A stretch of DNA of 64,000 nt from Paenibacillus sp. FSL R5-0623. Lineage in GTDB: Bacteria; Bacillota; Bacilli; Paenibacillales; Paenibacillaceae. The notes beneath the pieces are model-generated. The model was not told the DNA's origin, ran no database searches, and saw only the letters and a list, made by a program, of their open reading frames with translations. The stretch spans positions 5,766,001 through 5,830,000 of the forward strand of contig NZ_CP150233.1 of the NCBI RefSeq assembly GCF_037974265.1. Reading direction: 5' to 3'. Made by a program: the position numbers and the translations under genes. Each line of letters starts with the position of its first letter. Position 1 is the first letter of the stretch. Shown here piece after piece: positions 49,123-57,566 of this stretch.

Positions 49123-49353
49123 TTATTTCAGATTTCGTCCATCTGGCTTGCGCTGTGATCGAATCACGACGAACCAGTATATGATGAGCGGCGTAGGAAA
49201 TCCGGTGATCCCCCATAATCCCCATAACCAGGGGAATCGTCCACGTCTGCGTGCGTCCTGAAAGATCCATGTGCCCTGAACCAAGAGAAAAATGCCAAGT
49301 AATGTAAGCCAGAGTGGAGAAATCTCATCCAATGAATAATGCATTTTATTCAT
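49123..49353 (-). CDS. yxlD: YxlD-like membrane protein (PLDc_N type)
   Basis: 76 aa; two membrane segments (LWLTLLGIFLLVQGTWIF, and FPTPLIIYWFVVI). The motif FQDARRRGRFPWLWGLWGI matches the PLDc_N family, and the position is that of yxlD in the B. subtilis sigY operon. ATG 49353 overlaps the yxlC stop by 8 bases. Proposed to take part in anti-SigY control. Confidence 0.8.
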   Translation of the reverse strand: MNKMHYSLDEISPLWLTLLGIFLLVQGTWIFQDARRRGRFPWLWGLWGITGFPTPLIIYWFVVIRSQRKPDGRNLK

Positions 49354-49681
49354 GATGAACCTCCTTCCGGCGTCGTCCGGCCCAGATCACAGCCAAAATC
49401 ACCGCAACAGCTGTACCAAGAGCCTGGATTCCCAGATATAGAGCTGGAGCAGATACGAAAAATAATGCCCCGAAGGTAATGGCAAACAATCCAACCAACC
49501 AGAAACATATCATCTCGATCCAATTGGCTCGACGTCTAATCTGTCTCCGTTCCCTGACTTGGGCTTCAAGTACACCCAAAGAAGGAATACTTGTCGGCTC
49601 AAATGCATCATCCAGCACTTTCATGTGTTGCTGCAATCGTTCTACAACTTCTTGTTCCTGTGCATCATCTGATCTGCTCAT
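49346..49681 (-). CDS. yxlC: YxlC-like membrane protein, probable anti-SigY partner
   Basis: 111 aa. Soluble N-terminal region, then two membrane segments (ICFWLVGLFAITFGALFFV and AVAVILAVIWAG) and a basic tail (GRRRKEV). In B. subtilis YxlC is a negative regulator of SigY. Starts 2 bases after the sigY stop, with AAAGGAG upstream. Confidence 0.82.
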   Translation of the reverse strand: MSRSDDAQEQEVVERLQQHMKVLDDAFEPTSIPSLGVLEAQVRERRQIRRRANWIEMICFWLVGLFAITFGALFFVSAPALYLGIQALGTAVAVILAVIWAGRRRKEVHHE

Positions 49682-49683
49682 CC

Positions 49684-50214
49684 TTATTCCAGCTCCTTTC
49701 TTAACTGACGGAGACCATAAGCTGTGCGTGACTTCACCGTTCCCGCAGGAATACTCAGCATTTCCCCGATCTCGTCATACCCGTATCCATAATAATGCTT
49801 CAGTAGCACTGCAACACGATGTTCGGGTGTCAGTCTTGTCATCGCATCCATGACATCTGTCCATTCTTCATTTCGAGTCTCAAGTTGCCAGCGGAATCGA
49901 CGTACAGCCTGATCCCGGATGAGAGCAAGCCAGTTCTGTTCTCTCTTCTTACGTCTTGTCTTATCGATATAGATGCGAGTCGCAATGGTGATCATCCATG
50001 ATGAAAAGGCAGACGTGCCATCATATCGATGGATATTTTCCATACAACGAATCATCGTATCCTGCACCGTCTCTTCTGCGAGGTTAGCGTCCATTGTCAC
50101 TTTGACAAGATACTTATACACAAACGTGTAGTGACGTTGCAACAACGCTGCGAGTGCACTATCGTCTCCCGATACTGCTTTGCGTACCTCTTCCAGCTCA
50201 GCTGCCTTTATCAT
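49684..50214 (-). CDS. sigY: ECF sigma factor SigY-like
   Basis: 176 aa. Region 2 shows YKYLVKVTMDANLAEETVQDTM and DGTSAFSSWMITIATR; region 4 shows LTPEHRVAVLLKHYYGYGYD and the recognition helix SIPAGTVKSRTAYGLRQL. The combination with yxlC and yxlD identifies the SigY group. AGGTGATTTC precedes ATG 50214. A SigY-type promoter at 50249-50274 implies autoregulation. Confidence 0.88.
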   Translation of the reverse strand: MIKAAELEEVRKAVSGDDSALAALLQRHYTFVYKYLVKVTMDANLAEETVQDTMIRCMENIHRYDGTSAFSSWMITIATRIYIDKTRRKKREQNWLALIRDQAVRRFRWQLETRNEEWTDVMDAMTRLTPEHRVAVLLKHYYGYGYDEIGEMLSIPAGTVKSRTAYGLRQLRKELE

Positions 50215-50248
50215 GAAATCACCTGCTTTCCGTTCAATCTGGAGTTAA

Positions 50249-50274
50249 TACGACAGGCTCCACAAAAACGTTCA
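50249..50274 (-). promoter_or_regulatory. SigY-type autoregulatory promoter
   Basis: Minus strand TGAACG (50274-50269), 16-base spacer, CGTA (50252-50249). This matches the TGAACG/CGTC-type elements of B. subtilis SigY promoters. It drives sigY-yxlC-yxlD. Confidence 0.7.
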
Positions 50275-50286
50275 ATGAAATCAAAA

Positions 50287-50312
50287 AAAATTAAACCCGA
50301 CAATTTCCCGGG
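50287..50312 (-). terminator. Weak terminator of the 50316 gene
   Basis: Short CCCG/CGGG stem followed by TTTAATTTTTTTT on the minus strand. Confidence 0.5.
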
Positions 50313-50315
50313 CAA

Positions 50316-50582
50316 TCAGACTTGATTCCGGTAATCCTGCAGCTTGTCGAACCACGGTTGGTTGCGGGCTCCGTTTCTTAAAACACGGCTTGTCCATATG
50401 TTCTGCTGAGACTTCATCACTTCATTGGTCACGCCAGGGTTATGTATTAAAGTTTGCTCAGTACCCGTTTCTCTTTTCCCACTTTCCAATAAACGACGGT
50501 TTTCTTCAATGATCGGATACTCGACACGCTGATTCAACGGAATAACTCTTGGTTTCTCCACTTTGATATTCCCCACTCTCAT
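50316..50582 (-). CDS. Uncharacterised 88-aa protein
   Basis: Polar, no membrane segment; VEKPRVIPLNQRVEYPIIEE and a basic middle. No ribosome site is seen before ATG 50582 because the inverted-repeat element (50587-50854) ends 4 bases upstream of it. A GTG at 50574 in frame is an alternative. It may be a gene cut from its own 5' region by the element. I do not recognise it. Confidence 0.5.
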   Translation of the reverse strand: MRVGNIKVEKPRVIPLNQRVEYPIIEENRRLLESGKRETGTEQTLIHNPGVTNEVMKSQQNIWTSRVLRNGARNQPWFDKLQDYRNQV

Positions 50583-50586
50583 GATC

Positions 50587-50854
50587 TATATAAGTTGAAC
50601 TAAAGATTATTTACACTGACACTACGCTGACAGAATAACCTTCCAATCGCTGTTATCCCCAGATTTTTTGATTCCCTTTTCTTAAAGGGAAAATCCGGTG
50701 ATAGCGTATGCTTCCGATGCAGCTTTCTTTCAGAAAGCTTTTGGGCGAAGTGTATGCTTTCGAAGTAGCTTTCTTGCAGAAAGCTTGTAGCTTCGCTTTT
50801 TCAGTTTTTTCTGTCCTCTCCATTATCATGTAAATGATTAGTTCAACTTATATA
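50587..50854. repeat. Miniature inverted-repeat element (268 bp)
   Basis: Terminal inverted repeats TATATAAGTTGAACTAA are perfect over 17 bases (50587-50603 and 50838-50854), with further partial match (ATTTACA / TGTAAAT). The interior has no gene but several short stems, for example CTTTCAGAAAG. No transposase is encoded. The 310 bases to its right, up to 51168, hold only the terminator at 51001. Confidence 0.85.
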
Positions 50855-51000
50855 CTATTTTTAAAATTTATTTTTTCTAAATCAATCTGTACTTGCTGCT
50901 ATCTTGCTATTGGTCTCAAACTGGCTTGTGATGAAGCGCATCTTGCATCTCTATGTAGCGTAAAAAAAGGCTGATTCTGCGATAAAAAGGGGCTGAAAAC

Positions 51001-51040
51001 AAAAAAAGAACGCAAACCGGGTATAGACCACAGTCTGCGT
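51001..51040 (-). terminator. Terminator of the MBL-fold gene
   Basis: ACGCA (51010-51014) pairs with TGCGT (51036-51040), with inner GAC/GTC-type contacts; the minus strand continues TTCTTTTTTT. Confidence 0.65.
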
Positions 51041-51168
51041 GCTTCGCGAGGTTGGGTGTTTCTTGGTGATGCTTCAGTTAGATGATGCCTTAACGCTTGT
51101 AACAACTAATTGCTATTCTAATGAAAAAGTTGTCACTTGTCCAGACTTTCTTCACATATCATGTCGGA

Positions 51169-51801
51169 TTATCTTGCGGACACGTAAGGATTGTTCTGTT
51201 TCTCATAACCAATGGTCGTTTTGGGACCATGACCTGGATATACTTTCACTTCATCAGCAAAGGTGTAAAGCTTGTTCTGGATTGAATCAATCAGATCCCG
51301 CTCACGCCCTCCTGTCAGGTCCGTTCTGCCCACACCCATGCGGAACAGCACATCACCGGCAAACAGGTCGTTATCACAAAGCAAACTTACACTGCCTGGT
51401 GAATGTCCAGGTGTATGGAACACTTTAAACGTATGACCAATCAGATTCAGCTTCTGCCCTTCGTCCATGGCATATTCAGCAGGGTCTGTCGAAAGGGGTG
51501 GTGTCGCCTGCGGCCAGTTCAAAGATCCATTTAATTTTGGGGTGGTGAGCCAGTCGCTCTCCAAGTCATGAAGATACACGGGACATCCCTTCAATTTACG
51601 GATCTCATCTACCCCGCCCATATGATCAAAGTGAGCATGAGTGAGGAGAATGGCTTCAATCTCCAAGTCTTGAATCGCCTTAAGCAGCGGCCCTGGATTC
51701 ATGCCTGGATCGATAATGACGGCTTTGCCCGGATCATCTCCTTGTAGGAGATACGCATTGGTCTGAAGCGGGCCTAGTGTAAACGTACGAATGTTAAGCA
51801 T
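51169..51801 (-). CDS. MBL-fold metallohydrolase (glyoxalase II-like)
   Basis: 210 aa. The metal-binding motif THAHFDH (near residue 56) with a later TPGHSPGS and YPGHGP marks a two-metal hydrolase of the glyoxalase II or YqgX type. No strong ribosome site; it starts 6 bases after the thioredoxin-like gene, so translation may be coupled. Substrate not known. Confidence 0.9.
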   Translation of the reverse strand: MLNIRTFTLGPLQTNAYLLQGDDPGKAVIIDPGMNPGPLLKAIQDLEIEAILLTHAHFDHMGGVDEIRKLKGCPVYLHDLESDWLTTPKLNGSLNWPQATPPLSTDPAEYAMDEGQKLNLIGHTFKVFHTPGHSPGSVSLLCDNDLFAGDVLFRMGVGRTDLTGGRERDLIDSIQNKLYTFADEVKVYPGHGPKTTIGYEKQNNPYVSAR

Positions 51802-51807
51802 ATCGGC

Positions 51808-52377
51808 TTAGTAACCCGAAATCAGTTCACGCAGCTCACGGATAATGGCCGCATGTGACTCCGTTCCTTTCCCATAACGTTTACCAATCTCTTGACGCGC
51901 TACAGCCAAATTTTCTTGATAATCTGCTGCTTCACGATCCGGATTAAGGCGTTTGAATTCAATCATGACTTCCTGTACATGCTGCGGACGAGGTCCCCAC
52001 TGACCTAACACATGACCACCTGTATCTGCAAAAATAACGACTGGCACGGAACGGCCACCCATCGTCAGGAACTCATCCATCACTTCCGGATGGTTCTCCA
52101 TAATCAGAACTTCTGTTGGGATTCCTGAAATTTCAAGCGCCTGGAACACAACCGGAATATTACGGACAACATCCCCGCACCAGTCAGCAGCCAGAATTAA
52201 CACACGCAGATCATCGCGATGGTTCAGACTCTCAAAAAACTCACGATCCTCTTCGTTCGACCAAGTAAAGCTATCATAATTGGCCTGGAATTCACTTTGG
52301 TTCTTGGTCATACTCTCGATAAAATCTTTGGGTGGCAGACCTTTACCGAATTTGTGAGACAAGTTGGGTTTACCCAT
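51808..52377 (-). CDS. Thioredoxin-like protein lacking the CxxC pair
   Basis: 189 aa. The thioredoxin fold is suggested by VLILAADWCGDVVRNIPVVF, but the expected CxxC is WCGDV, so only one active-site Cys is present. GRSVPVVIF carries the cis-proline. A long helical C-terminal tail follows. It lies between the DedA gene and the MBL-fold gene, 2 bases after the DedA stop. Confidence 0.75.
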   Translation of the reverse strand: MGKPNLSHKFGKGLPPKDFIESMTKNQSEFQANYDSFTWSNEEDREFFESLNHRDDLRVLILAADWCGDVVRNIPVVFQALEISGIPTEVLIMENHPEVMDEFLTMGGRSVPVVIFADTGGHVLGQWGPRPQHVQEVMIEFKRLNPDREAADYQENLAVARQEIGKRYGKGTESHAAIIRELRELISGY

Positions 52378-52379
52378 GA

Positions 52380-52994
52380 CTAGACACTTCCTTTCTTTTT
52401 ACGAACATTCATCCATTTAATAAGTACATAAACGATCATAAGGGCGAGAGCGACAAGCAAAATAGGCATAACATATGGTGCCGCTTTCTCATCAATATGC
52501 TCCCATTGATCTCCAAGAATCATCCCTAAATATATAAACAATGCAGTCCAAGGTATAACAGCGAGTGTAGTAAGCAAGATGAATTTGCCTGTGTGCATTT
52601 TCGTGATGCCAGCCGGGATGGAGATCGCATGTCTTACTACCGGAACAAAACGCGCTGTGAAAATGACACCTGTACCATACTTGCGAAACCACTCCTCGGA
52701 ATGGTCGATGTGTTTTTTCTGGATGAGTATGTATTTACCGTAGCGTTCAAGTACAGGTCTGCCGCCATAACGGCCAATCCAGTAAATAAATAACTGGGCA
52801 ATCACACCGCCCACCGTACCAAAAATCATAGCACCGAAGAAGTTGATATTACCTTGTGAAACGAGAAAACCTCCATACGCCAGCACAATTTCGCTTGGGA
52901 TAACTTCCAACATTAATCCAAGCATGATTCCAAAGTACCCAAGACTTTGAATCCAATCGAACAATTGGCCAACAAGGTTATGAATAAAGTCCAT
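52380..52994 (-). CDS. DedA/SNARE-associated family membrane protein
   Basis: 204 aa. VIPSEIVLAYGGFLVSQGNI and the family motif FTARFVPVVRHAISIPAG are conserved, with four to five membrane segments. The family is linked to lipid carrier recycling and envelope integrity. First gene of a three-gene operon. Confidence 0.92.
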   Translation of the reverse strand: MDFIHNLVGQLFDWIQSLGYFGIMLGLMLEVIPSEIVLAYGGFLVSQGNINFFGAMIFGTVGGVIAQLFIYWIGRYGGRPVLERYGKYILIQKKHIDHSEEWFRKYGTGVIFTARFVPVVRHAISIPAGITKMHTGKFILLTTLAVIPWTALFIYLGMILGDQWEHIDEKAAPYVMPILLVALALMIVYVLIKWMNVRKKKGSV

Positions 52995-53154
52995 CTCAAC
53001 CCTCTTTCTCCATCCTGATTGGCGGTGCCCCTCCGCACCATGGATGTTCGTCCCTATTTTATCACAGGGCTGTGGACGTTGCTACTTCACGAGGTTGGGA
53101 TAGTGTCCCGTTCGCAGCAGTCCGCATATGGTATGGGGAGAGGAGCGTGAGAAG

Positions 53155-53502
53155 ATGTCACACAAGTCAATACCCGGTTCTCCGCCGGTCAAACATACGC
53201 AATCCGGTCAAAACCTTCCTTCTGCTAGAGGAATTCGCAGAGCATGCAGCAAGGAATTGTACCGGACAGCCAAAAGGCTAAAAGTATATGTCTCTCCCGA
53301 ACGGATGAAGCAGGCGGAAGAATATTATTACGGTAAGGTGATCACAAATCTGCTCTGGATTGGGGAGAATCGCGACAACCGCAAGAAATTATGTGAGTGG
53401 TGGAACACGGATGTCAGTGCAGAGATCGCCGCGATGTGGGAAGTAGATGTTGAACCATTAAAAGATGCGTTTCAGCATGCATTTGGCGGGTATCGTCTGT
53501 AG
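53155..53502 (+). CDS. Uncharacterised 115-aa protein
   Basis: Start ATG 53155 with GAGGAGCGTGAG upstream. Two recognisable segments: ELYRTAKRLKVYVSPERMKQ and LLWIGENRDNRKKLCEWW, with an acidic end. No membrane segment. I cannot name the family. It is divergent from the DedA operon. Confidence 0.65.
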   Translation: MSHKSIPGSPPVKHTQSGQNLPSARGIRRACSKELYRTAKRLKVYVSPERMKQAEEYYYGKVITNLLWIGENRDNRKKLCEWWNTDVSAEIAAMWEVDVEPLKDAFQHAFGGYRL

Positions 53503-53561
53503 GAATGCAGCAATGAGTCAGGTAGCTGTGTCTTCAAATCACGTCAAGATCCAGCAGTGAT

Positions 53562-56036
53562 TCAAGGACTCCGCTTGGTCAACTCTGGAGTAAAGAGAGG
53601 AGAAGAAGCCGAAGCAAGCCTGCGCAGGTTCTCTCCATAGCCTGGAGCATGTTTTTCCATTACAAAACGACGATCATTACGAACGTCTCCTCCTTCCACT
53701 TCCTCAGCCAGCAGTTGATACCGTTCATACATCCGGACACCAGCGGCGGCAGTCTGTCGGGCTCGATCTCTATATCCTGCCTTCCATTCCCGCCTCGCTG
53801 CCTGCTCCATCCAATACAAAGCCGTGGATTGGCTAATGCCATCATACCGATTCAATGCGATCGCTTGTTCAAAATATTCTCCAGCCTGCTGTCCTTCGCC
53901 GAATTGGGCTGCCAATCGCCCCAGTTCGATGTAAATCTGAGGTTGCATCGGGAAATGGGACAGGCTGCTCATAAGGAGTGACTCTGCTTCTTGTCCCAGT
54001 AGAGATCGTGCAAAGGATATCACGATATCCGGTCGATTCGGATTCGATTGAAAAGCAGCCATAAGATGCACCTTCTGTGCTGGAGTGCCATCCGGTTCAG
54101 ACATCGCCTGACGGTACTGCACTTCTGCTACAGCATATCGGGTGGTCAACCATACTGTTCCACCAATCCAGAAAAGGATGATCATCACTGTGGATACCCT
54201 TATTAGTCGAGCAGTTACTCGCTGAAGAATATGAAAGAAGGAACGCATCGGGACAGCTGATGGGTGAGATTGGGTTGGTAAATATCGCAAGAAAAGAGAT
54301 CTGAATTTAGATCTCGATTTGGATCTCAATTTGGATCTGGAGGGAGTGTATTCCACAGTTACGCCGGATCGCTGGACCCCTTCTGTTTCCGTCTTCATTG
54401 CAGTTGCCCAAGCACCAAGCCAGATGAAAAGCATCCAAAATAATGTAAAGCTCCAGTCAAAATCCATCGCCCCATGCAGGCCAAAAACAAGCACGGATGG
54501 CATGAGCTGTGGTGCAAAATGAAAGATGCTTCGCAGGGTGAGGAGAAACCACCCTGCGACAAGCAGGATGCCGATCATGCCCGTGTCCAGGGCGAGATCG
54601 AGCAGGCCGTTGTGGACCTCGCCTCCGACATAAGGCGAGGATTGAATGGCGCGAAACATGTTGCGCCATGTATCTCCCCCGTGGCCAAGCCATGCGGCCT
54701 CGGCCCACAGCTGGAGGGCGTCCCGCCACATCTGTAGGCGGGACACCCCAGTGCCGACACCCGCCGCGAGGCGATCGGCGGTGGAGGCCACGGCCATCAG
54801 TGCGGCGGCGGCTCCCGCCAGCACGATGGCCGTCAAAGCAGCGGCGCGCGGAGCCTTGGCGGCGGCGCTGTGCCATAGACGGCACAGCAGCAGCGTGCCG
54901 AGCAGCGCAGCTGCCCATGCCCCGGCCAGTGCCAGCAGGCCGGGCACGGGTGCAGGCGCCAGCTGGGCAGCAGCCAGCTGGCGGTACAGCCAGGCCGCGC
55001 ACGCCAGTGGCGCGGCCGTGGCCAGCAGCAGCGGCAAGCGGGCACCGCGCCGCTGCAAAGCAAAGGCGGCGACCGCAGCGCAGCCGGTCGCCAGCCAAGC
55101 GCCGCGCGACTCGCTCAGCAGGAGCGCGGCTTGCGCGGGCATGAGCGGCAGCACTGCCGCGATGAGTCGCCCGGCCGGCACAGGCCGGGCTATGACTCGC
55201 GCGGCGGCTGTCAGCCGCTCCAATGCGTACATGCCAACAACGGCACCGTACGCATTCGGGTACTGCAATAATCCGCCGAGCCTTGCTCCGGCGGAGCTGA
55301 TCTCGGGGTCAGCAGTCCGCATCACCCCGAAGGGCAGCGGCAATATCCCGCACACGGCAAGGATGCCGCTTAGCACAAGCAAGCCGCCTGCCATCTGCCA
55401 ACCGCAGGCTAACCAACGCGCACCATCCGTGCGCGCAGCCAGTATTGCAGTGAGCAGCGTAAACATCGCAAGCAGGCTCCACCGCAGCATTTCATTCATG
55501 CTGCCCTGTTTACTCACCGAGCCTGCCCATGCATGTAGCCCAAACCAGGTCATCATCCCCAGCGGCCACAATACCCGCCACATTCCCGGAAATCGAAATA
55601 TTGTTTCAACGATTCGTTCACTCGCCTTCTGTGGACGAATACCTACAAGGAAAAGAAAAAACATGATCAATATGCTTCCTGCTGCGATCAAAAGGATAGG
55701 GTACAGATCCGCTGAATAATACAATCCCCGACTCAGACATCCTCCAAGCAGCAAGACAATGGAGAGCATGCCCAACCCAACAGTCCACCCAGATCCTGAA
55801 TAACGTTTACACCTCAAACTTTGAGAAAAACTCCCTGACGCAGCGGTCTGGATAGCTCCATTTGGATCATTTTTATCATCTTTTTTATACGTATCATCTT
55901 TGTTGTATGTATCTTCCCTATTATATGTACTGTCCCTACTGTCTTTACTTCCTCTATTGTCCCCATTACATAAGTCCCTGTTATCTACATATTCTGTATT
56001 CCTTACAACTCCCTTATCCATTGTCCTATTCTTCAT
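53562..56036 (-). CDS. O-antigen-ligase-like membrane protein with TPR tail
   Basis: 824 aa. Start ATG 56036 (GGAGGGTGGAG upstream). Residues 10-60 are low-complexity, Asn/Asp/Lys-rich, with imperfect repeats such as TYNREDTYNKDDTYKKDD. About 10 membrane segments follow; the Wzy_C-type region (GGDTWRNMFRAIQSSPYVGG and EVHNGLLDLALDTGMIG) is near residues 450-490. Residues about 660-800 hold TPR-like helices. Such proteins polymerise or ligate cell-surface polysaccharide. The region encoding residues about 220-460 is much richer in G+C and alanine than the flanks. An antisense ORF of 357 codons there is probably an effect of this composition. Confidence 0.8.
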   Translation of the reverse strand: MKNRTMDKGVVRNTEYVDNRDLCNGDNRGSKDSRDSTYNREDTYNKDDTYKKDDKNDPNGAIQTAASGSFSQSLRCKRYSGSGWTVGLGMLSIVLLLGGCLSRGLYYSADLYPILLIAAGSILIMFFLFLVGIRPQKASERIVETIFRFPGMWRVLWPLGMMTWFGLHAWAGSVSKQGSMNEMLRWSLLAMFTLLTAILAARTDGARWLACGWQMAGGLLVLSGILAVCGILPLPFGVMRTADPEISSAGARLGGLLQYPNAYGAVVGMYALERLTAAARVIARPVPAGRLIAAVLPLMPAQAALLLSESRGAWLATGCAAVAAFALQRRGARLPLLLATAAPLACAAWLYRQLAAAQLAPAPVPGLLALAGAWAAALLGTLLLCRLWHSAAAKAPRAAALTAIVLAGAAAALMAVASTADRLAAGVGTGVSRLQMWRDALQLWAEAAWLGHGGDTWRNMFRAIQSSPYVGGEVHNGLLDLALDTGMIGILLVAGWFLLTLRSIFHFAPQLMPSVLVFGLHGAMDFDWSFTLFWMLFIWLGAWATAMKTETEGVQRSGVTVEYTPSRSKLRSKSRSKFRSLFLRYLPTQSHPSAVPMRSFFHILQRVTARLIRVSTVMIILFWIGGTVWLTTRYAVAEVQYRQAMSEPDGTPAQKVHLMAAFQSNPNRPDIVISFARSLLGQEAESLLMSSLSHFPMQPQIYIELGRLAAQFGEGQQAGEYFEQAIALNRYDGISQSTALYWMEQAARREWKAGYRDRARQTAAAGVRMYERYQLLAEEVEGGDVRNDRRFVMEKHAPGYGENLRRLASASSPLFTPELTKRSP

Positions 56037-56081
56037 CTCCACCCTCCTTCCTTCCACCGCTCCATATGCATAACAAAAAGA

Positions 56082-56109
56082 CAGAAGATCCCGATAACGG
56101 GTCCTTCTG
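56082..56109 (-). terminator. Terminator of the 56224 methyltransferase gene
   Basis: CAGAAG (56082-56087) pairs with CTTCTG (56104-56109) with an inner CCCG/CGGG; minus strand continues TCTTTTTG. Confidence 0.8.
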
Positions 56110-56223
56110 CCTGATATACATCTGACAGTTATGATGTTGCTTGCTACGAAGTATGTGCATTGAATATCATTTTAAATTCAGAGACCCTAGTTGCAGTATG
56201 TCCCTGGATTGTCATTGGCACAC

Positions 56224-57471
56224 TCAGCAAAGGTCGCAATTTGCGGAATCTTGAACGGTTTCTTTGCTCGATTTTGATTTCCCGTCGGCCTGCTTGCTAT
56301 CGCCAGGAAGCAAATCCGCACAAGCCCGCTCCAAATATGGATCGGCATGAATGAAATCACGAAAAGCCGTATATTCATTCCACATCTCCGTCACTTCGCC
56401 GGCCTGACCGCGAACAGCACGAATCAATATGTTTTTAGGCGTATTCTCCATATCGATGAATTCAAGCAATTGTGTCTTGTATCCCATCAGATCAAGCAAC
56501 TTGGCACGAATCCCATCCGTAGCCAGTGCGGAAAAACGTTCCTTGAGGATGCCATGGGACAACAATGGATTCATCACGGAGGCCTCTACTTGATCAAACA
56601 GTTCATGCTGACAGCAAGGAACAGACAGAATAACAGAAGCCCCCCAACGAACTGCCTTCTCCAAAGCAGCATCGGTAGCTGTATCACAGGCATGCAACGT
56701 GACAACCATATCCACTTCATTCAATTCATCGTAGTCCGCGATGTCTCCAACCAGAAACTTCAGATCGCCATAATGCAATCGATTAGCCAGATCATTACAG
56801 TGTTCAATGACATCTGCCTTCAAGTCCAACCCAATAATCTTGAGTGAACGACGTTGTTGTACAGACAGATAATGATATAACGCAAATGTCAGATAAGACT
56901 TGCCACAACCAAAGTCAACGATGGTCAGTGGACGTCCTTCCGGTAGATGCGGAATGACATCCTGCACCATCTCGAGGAAACGGTTGATCTGTCTGAACTT
57001 GTCATACTTGCGGGCCAGCACTCGACCTTCTTCGTTCATAATGCCAAGTTCAACGAGGAACGATACGGGTACTCCCTCTTCCAATACATATTGCTTCTTG
57101 CGATTATGCGACAGATCCACCGCAGTTTTGGAAGCAGATTTGGTCAGAATGGATACTTTATATTTTTTGCTGATCAAAATTTGATAGTCTGCCTCGGTCG
57201 TACAGAGCAGGCCTTGACGAAACGTCTCTTCGCATAACAAAGTCATGCGCTCAGCCGCTTCAGCCGGAGTCAAATTCTCGTGCAGCACTTTGTTGTTATA
57301 ATGGAATGCAAACTGATAATGCAGCTGATTCTTCAGTGTCACCGGCTTGACTTGCACTTTGGTATACGAGACATTGTCCCGTCTGCGCAGCTGGCTCCAG
57401 GTCGCTGTAATCAGCGAATTCTGTTCAAAGATGTCTTGTATAAGCTTTCGCAATGAATCCACGGGGTACAT
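56224..57471 (-). CDS. SAM-dependent methyltransferase (Methyltransf_32-like)
   Basis: 415 aa. Motif I VDFGCGKSYLTFALYHYL near residue 190, an acidic end DLKADVIE, and the motif HACDTATDAALEKAV. N- and C-terminal helical regions flank the domain. The start at 57471 has no close consensus site. Resembles the GSTCD/rRNA-type methyltransferases of Bacillota. Substrate not determined. Confidence 0.83.
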   Translation of the reverse strand: MYPVDSLRKLIQDIFEQNSLITATWSQLRRRDNVSYTKVQVKPVTLKNQLHYQFAFHYNNKVLHENLTPAEAAERMTLLCEETFRQGLLCTTEADYQILISKKYKVSILTKSASKTAVDLSHNRKKQYVLEEGVPVSFLVELGIMNEEGRVLARKYDKFRQINRFLEMVQDVIPHLPEGRPLTIVDFGCGKSYLTFALYHYLSVQQRRSLKIIGLDLKADVIEHCNDLANRLHYGDLKFLVGDIADYDELNEVDMVVTLHACDTATDAALEKAVRWGASVILSVPCCQHELFDQVEASVMNPLLSHGILKERFSALATDGIRAKLLDLMGYKTQLLEFIDMENTPKNILIRAVRGQAGEVTEMWNEYTAFRDFIHADPYLERACADLLPGDSKQADGKSKSSKETVQDSANCDLC

Positions 57472-57566
57472 CTCACTTTCGGTTTGGTTTGGTCAACCGT
57501 TACCATACCACAATTACGTTCCCTCTCCAAGTAAAGGCATGTAACAGGCCTTGATCCTATCCATAT

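Noticed and set aside
50899-51105. 68-codon minus-strand ORF beside the inverted-repeat element
   Set aside because: No ribosome site and it spans the terminator of the MBL-fold gene.
54646-55719. 357-codon plus-strand ORF inside the O-antigen-ligase-like gene
   Set aside because: It lies antisense to a clear membrane protein in a very GC-rich stretch where stops are rare; its product is low-complexity Ala/Ser/Arg with no recognisable domain.
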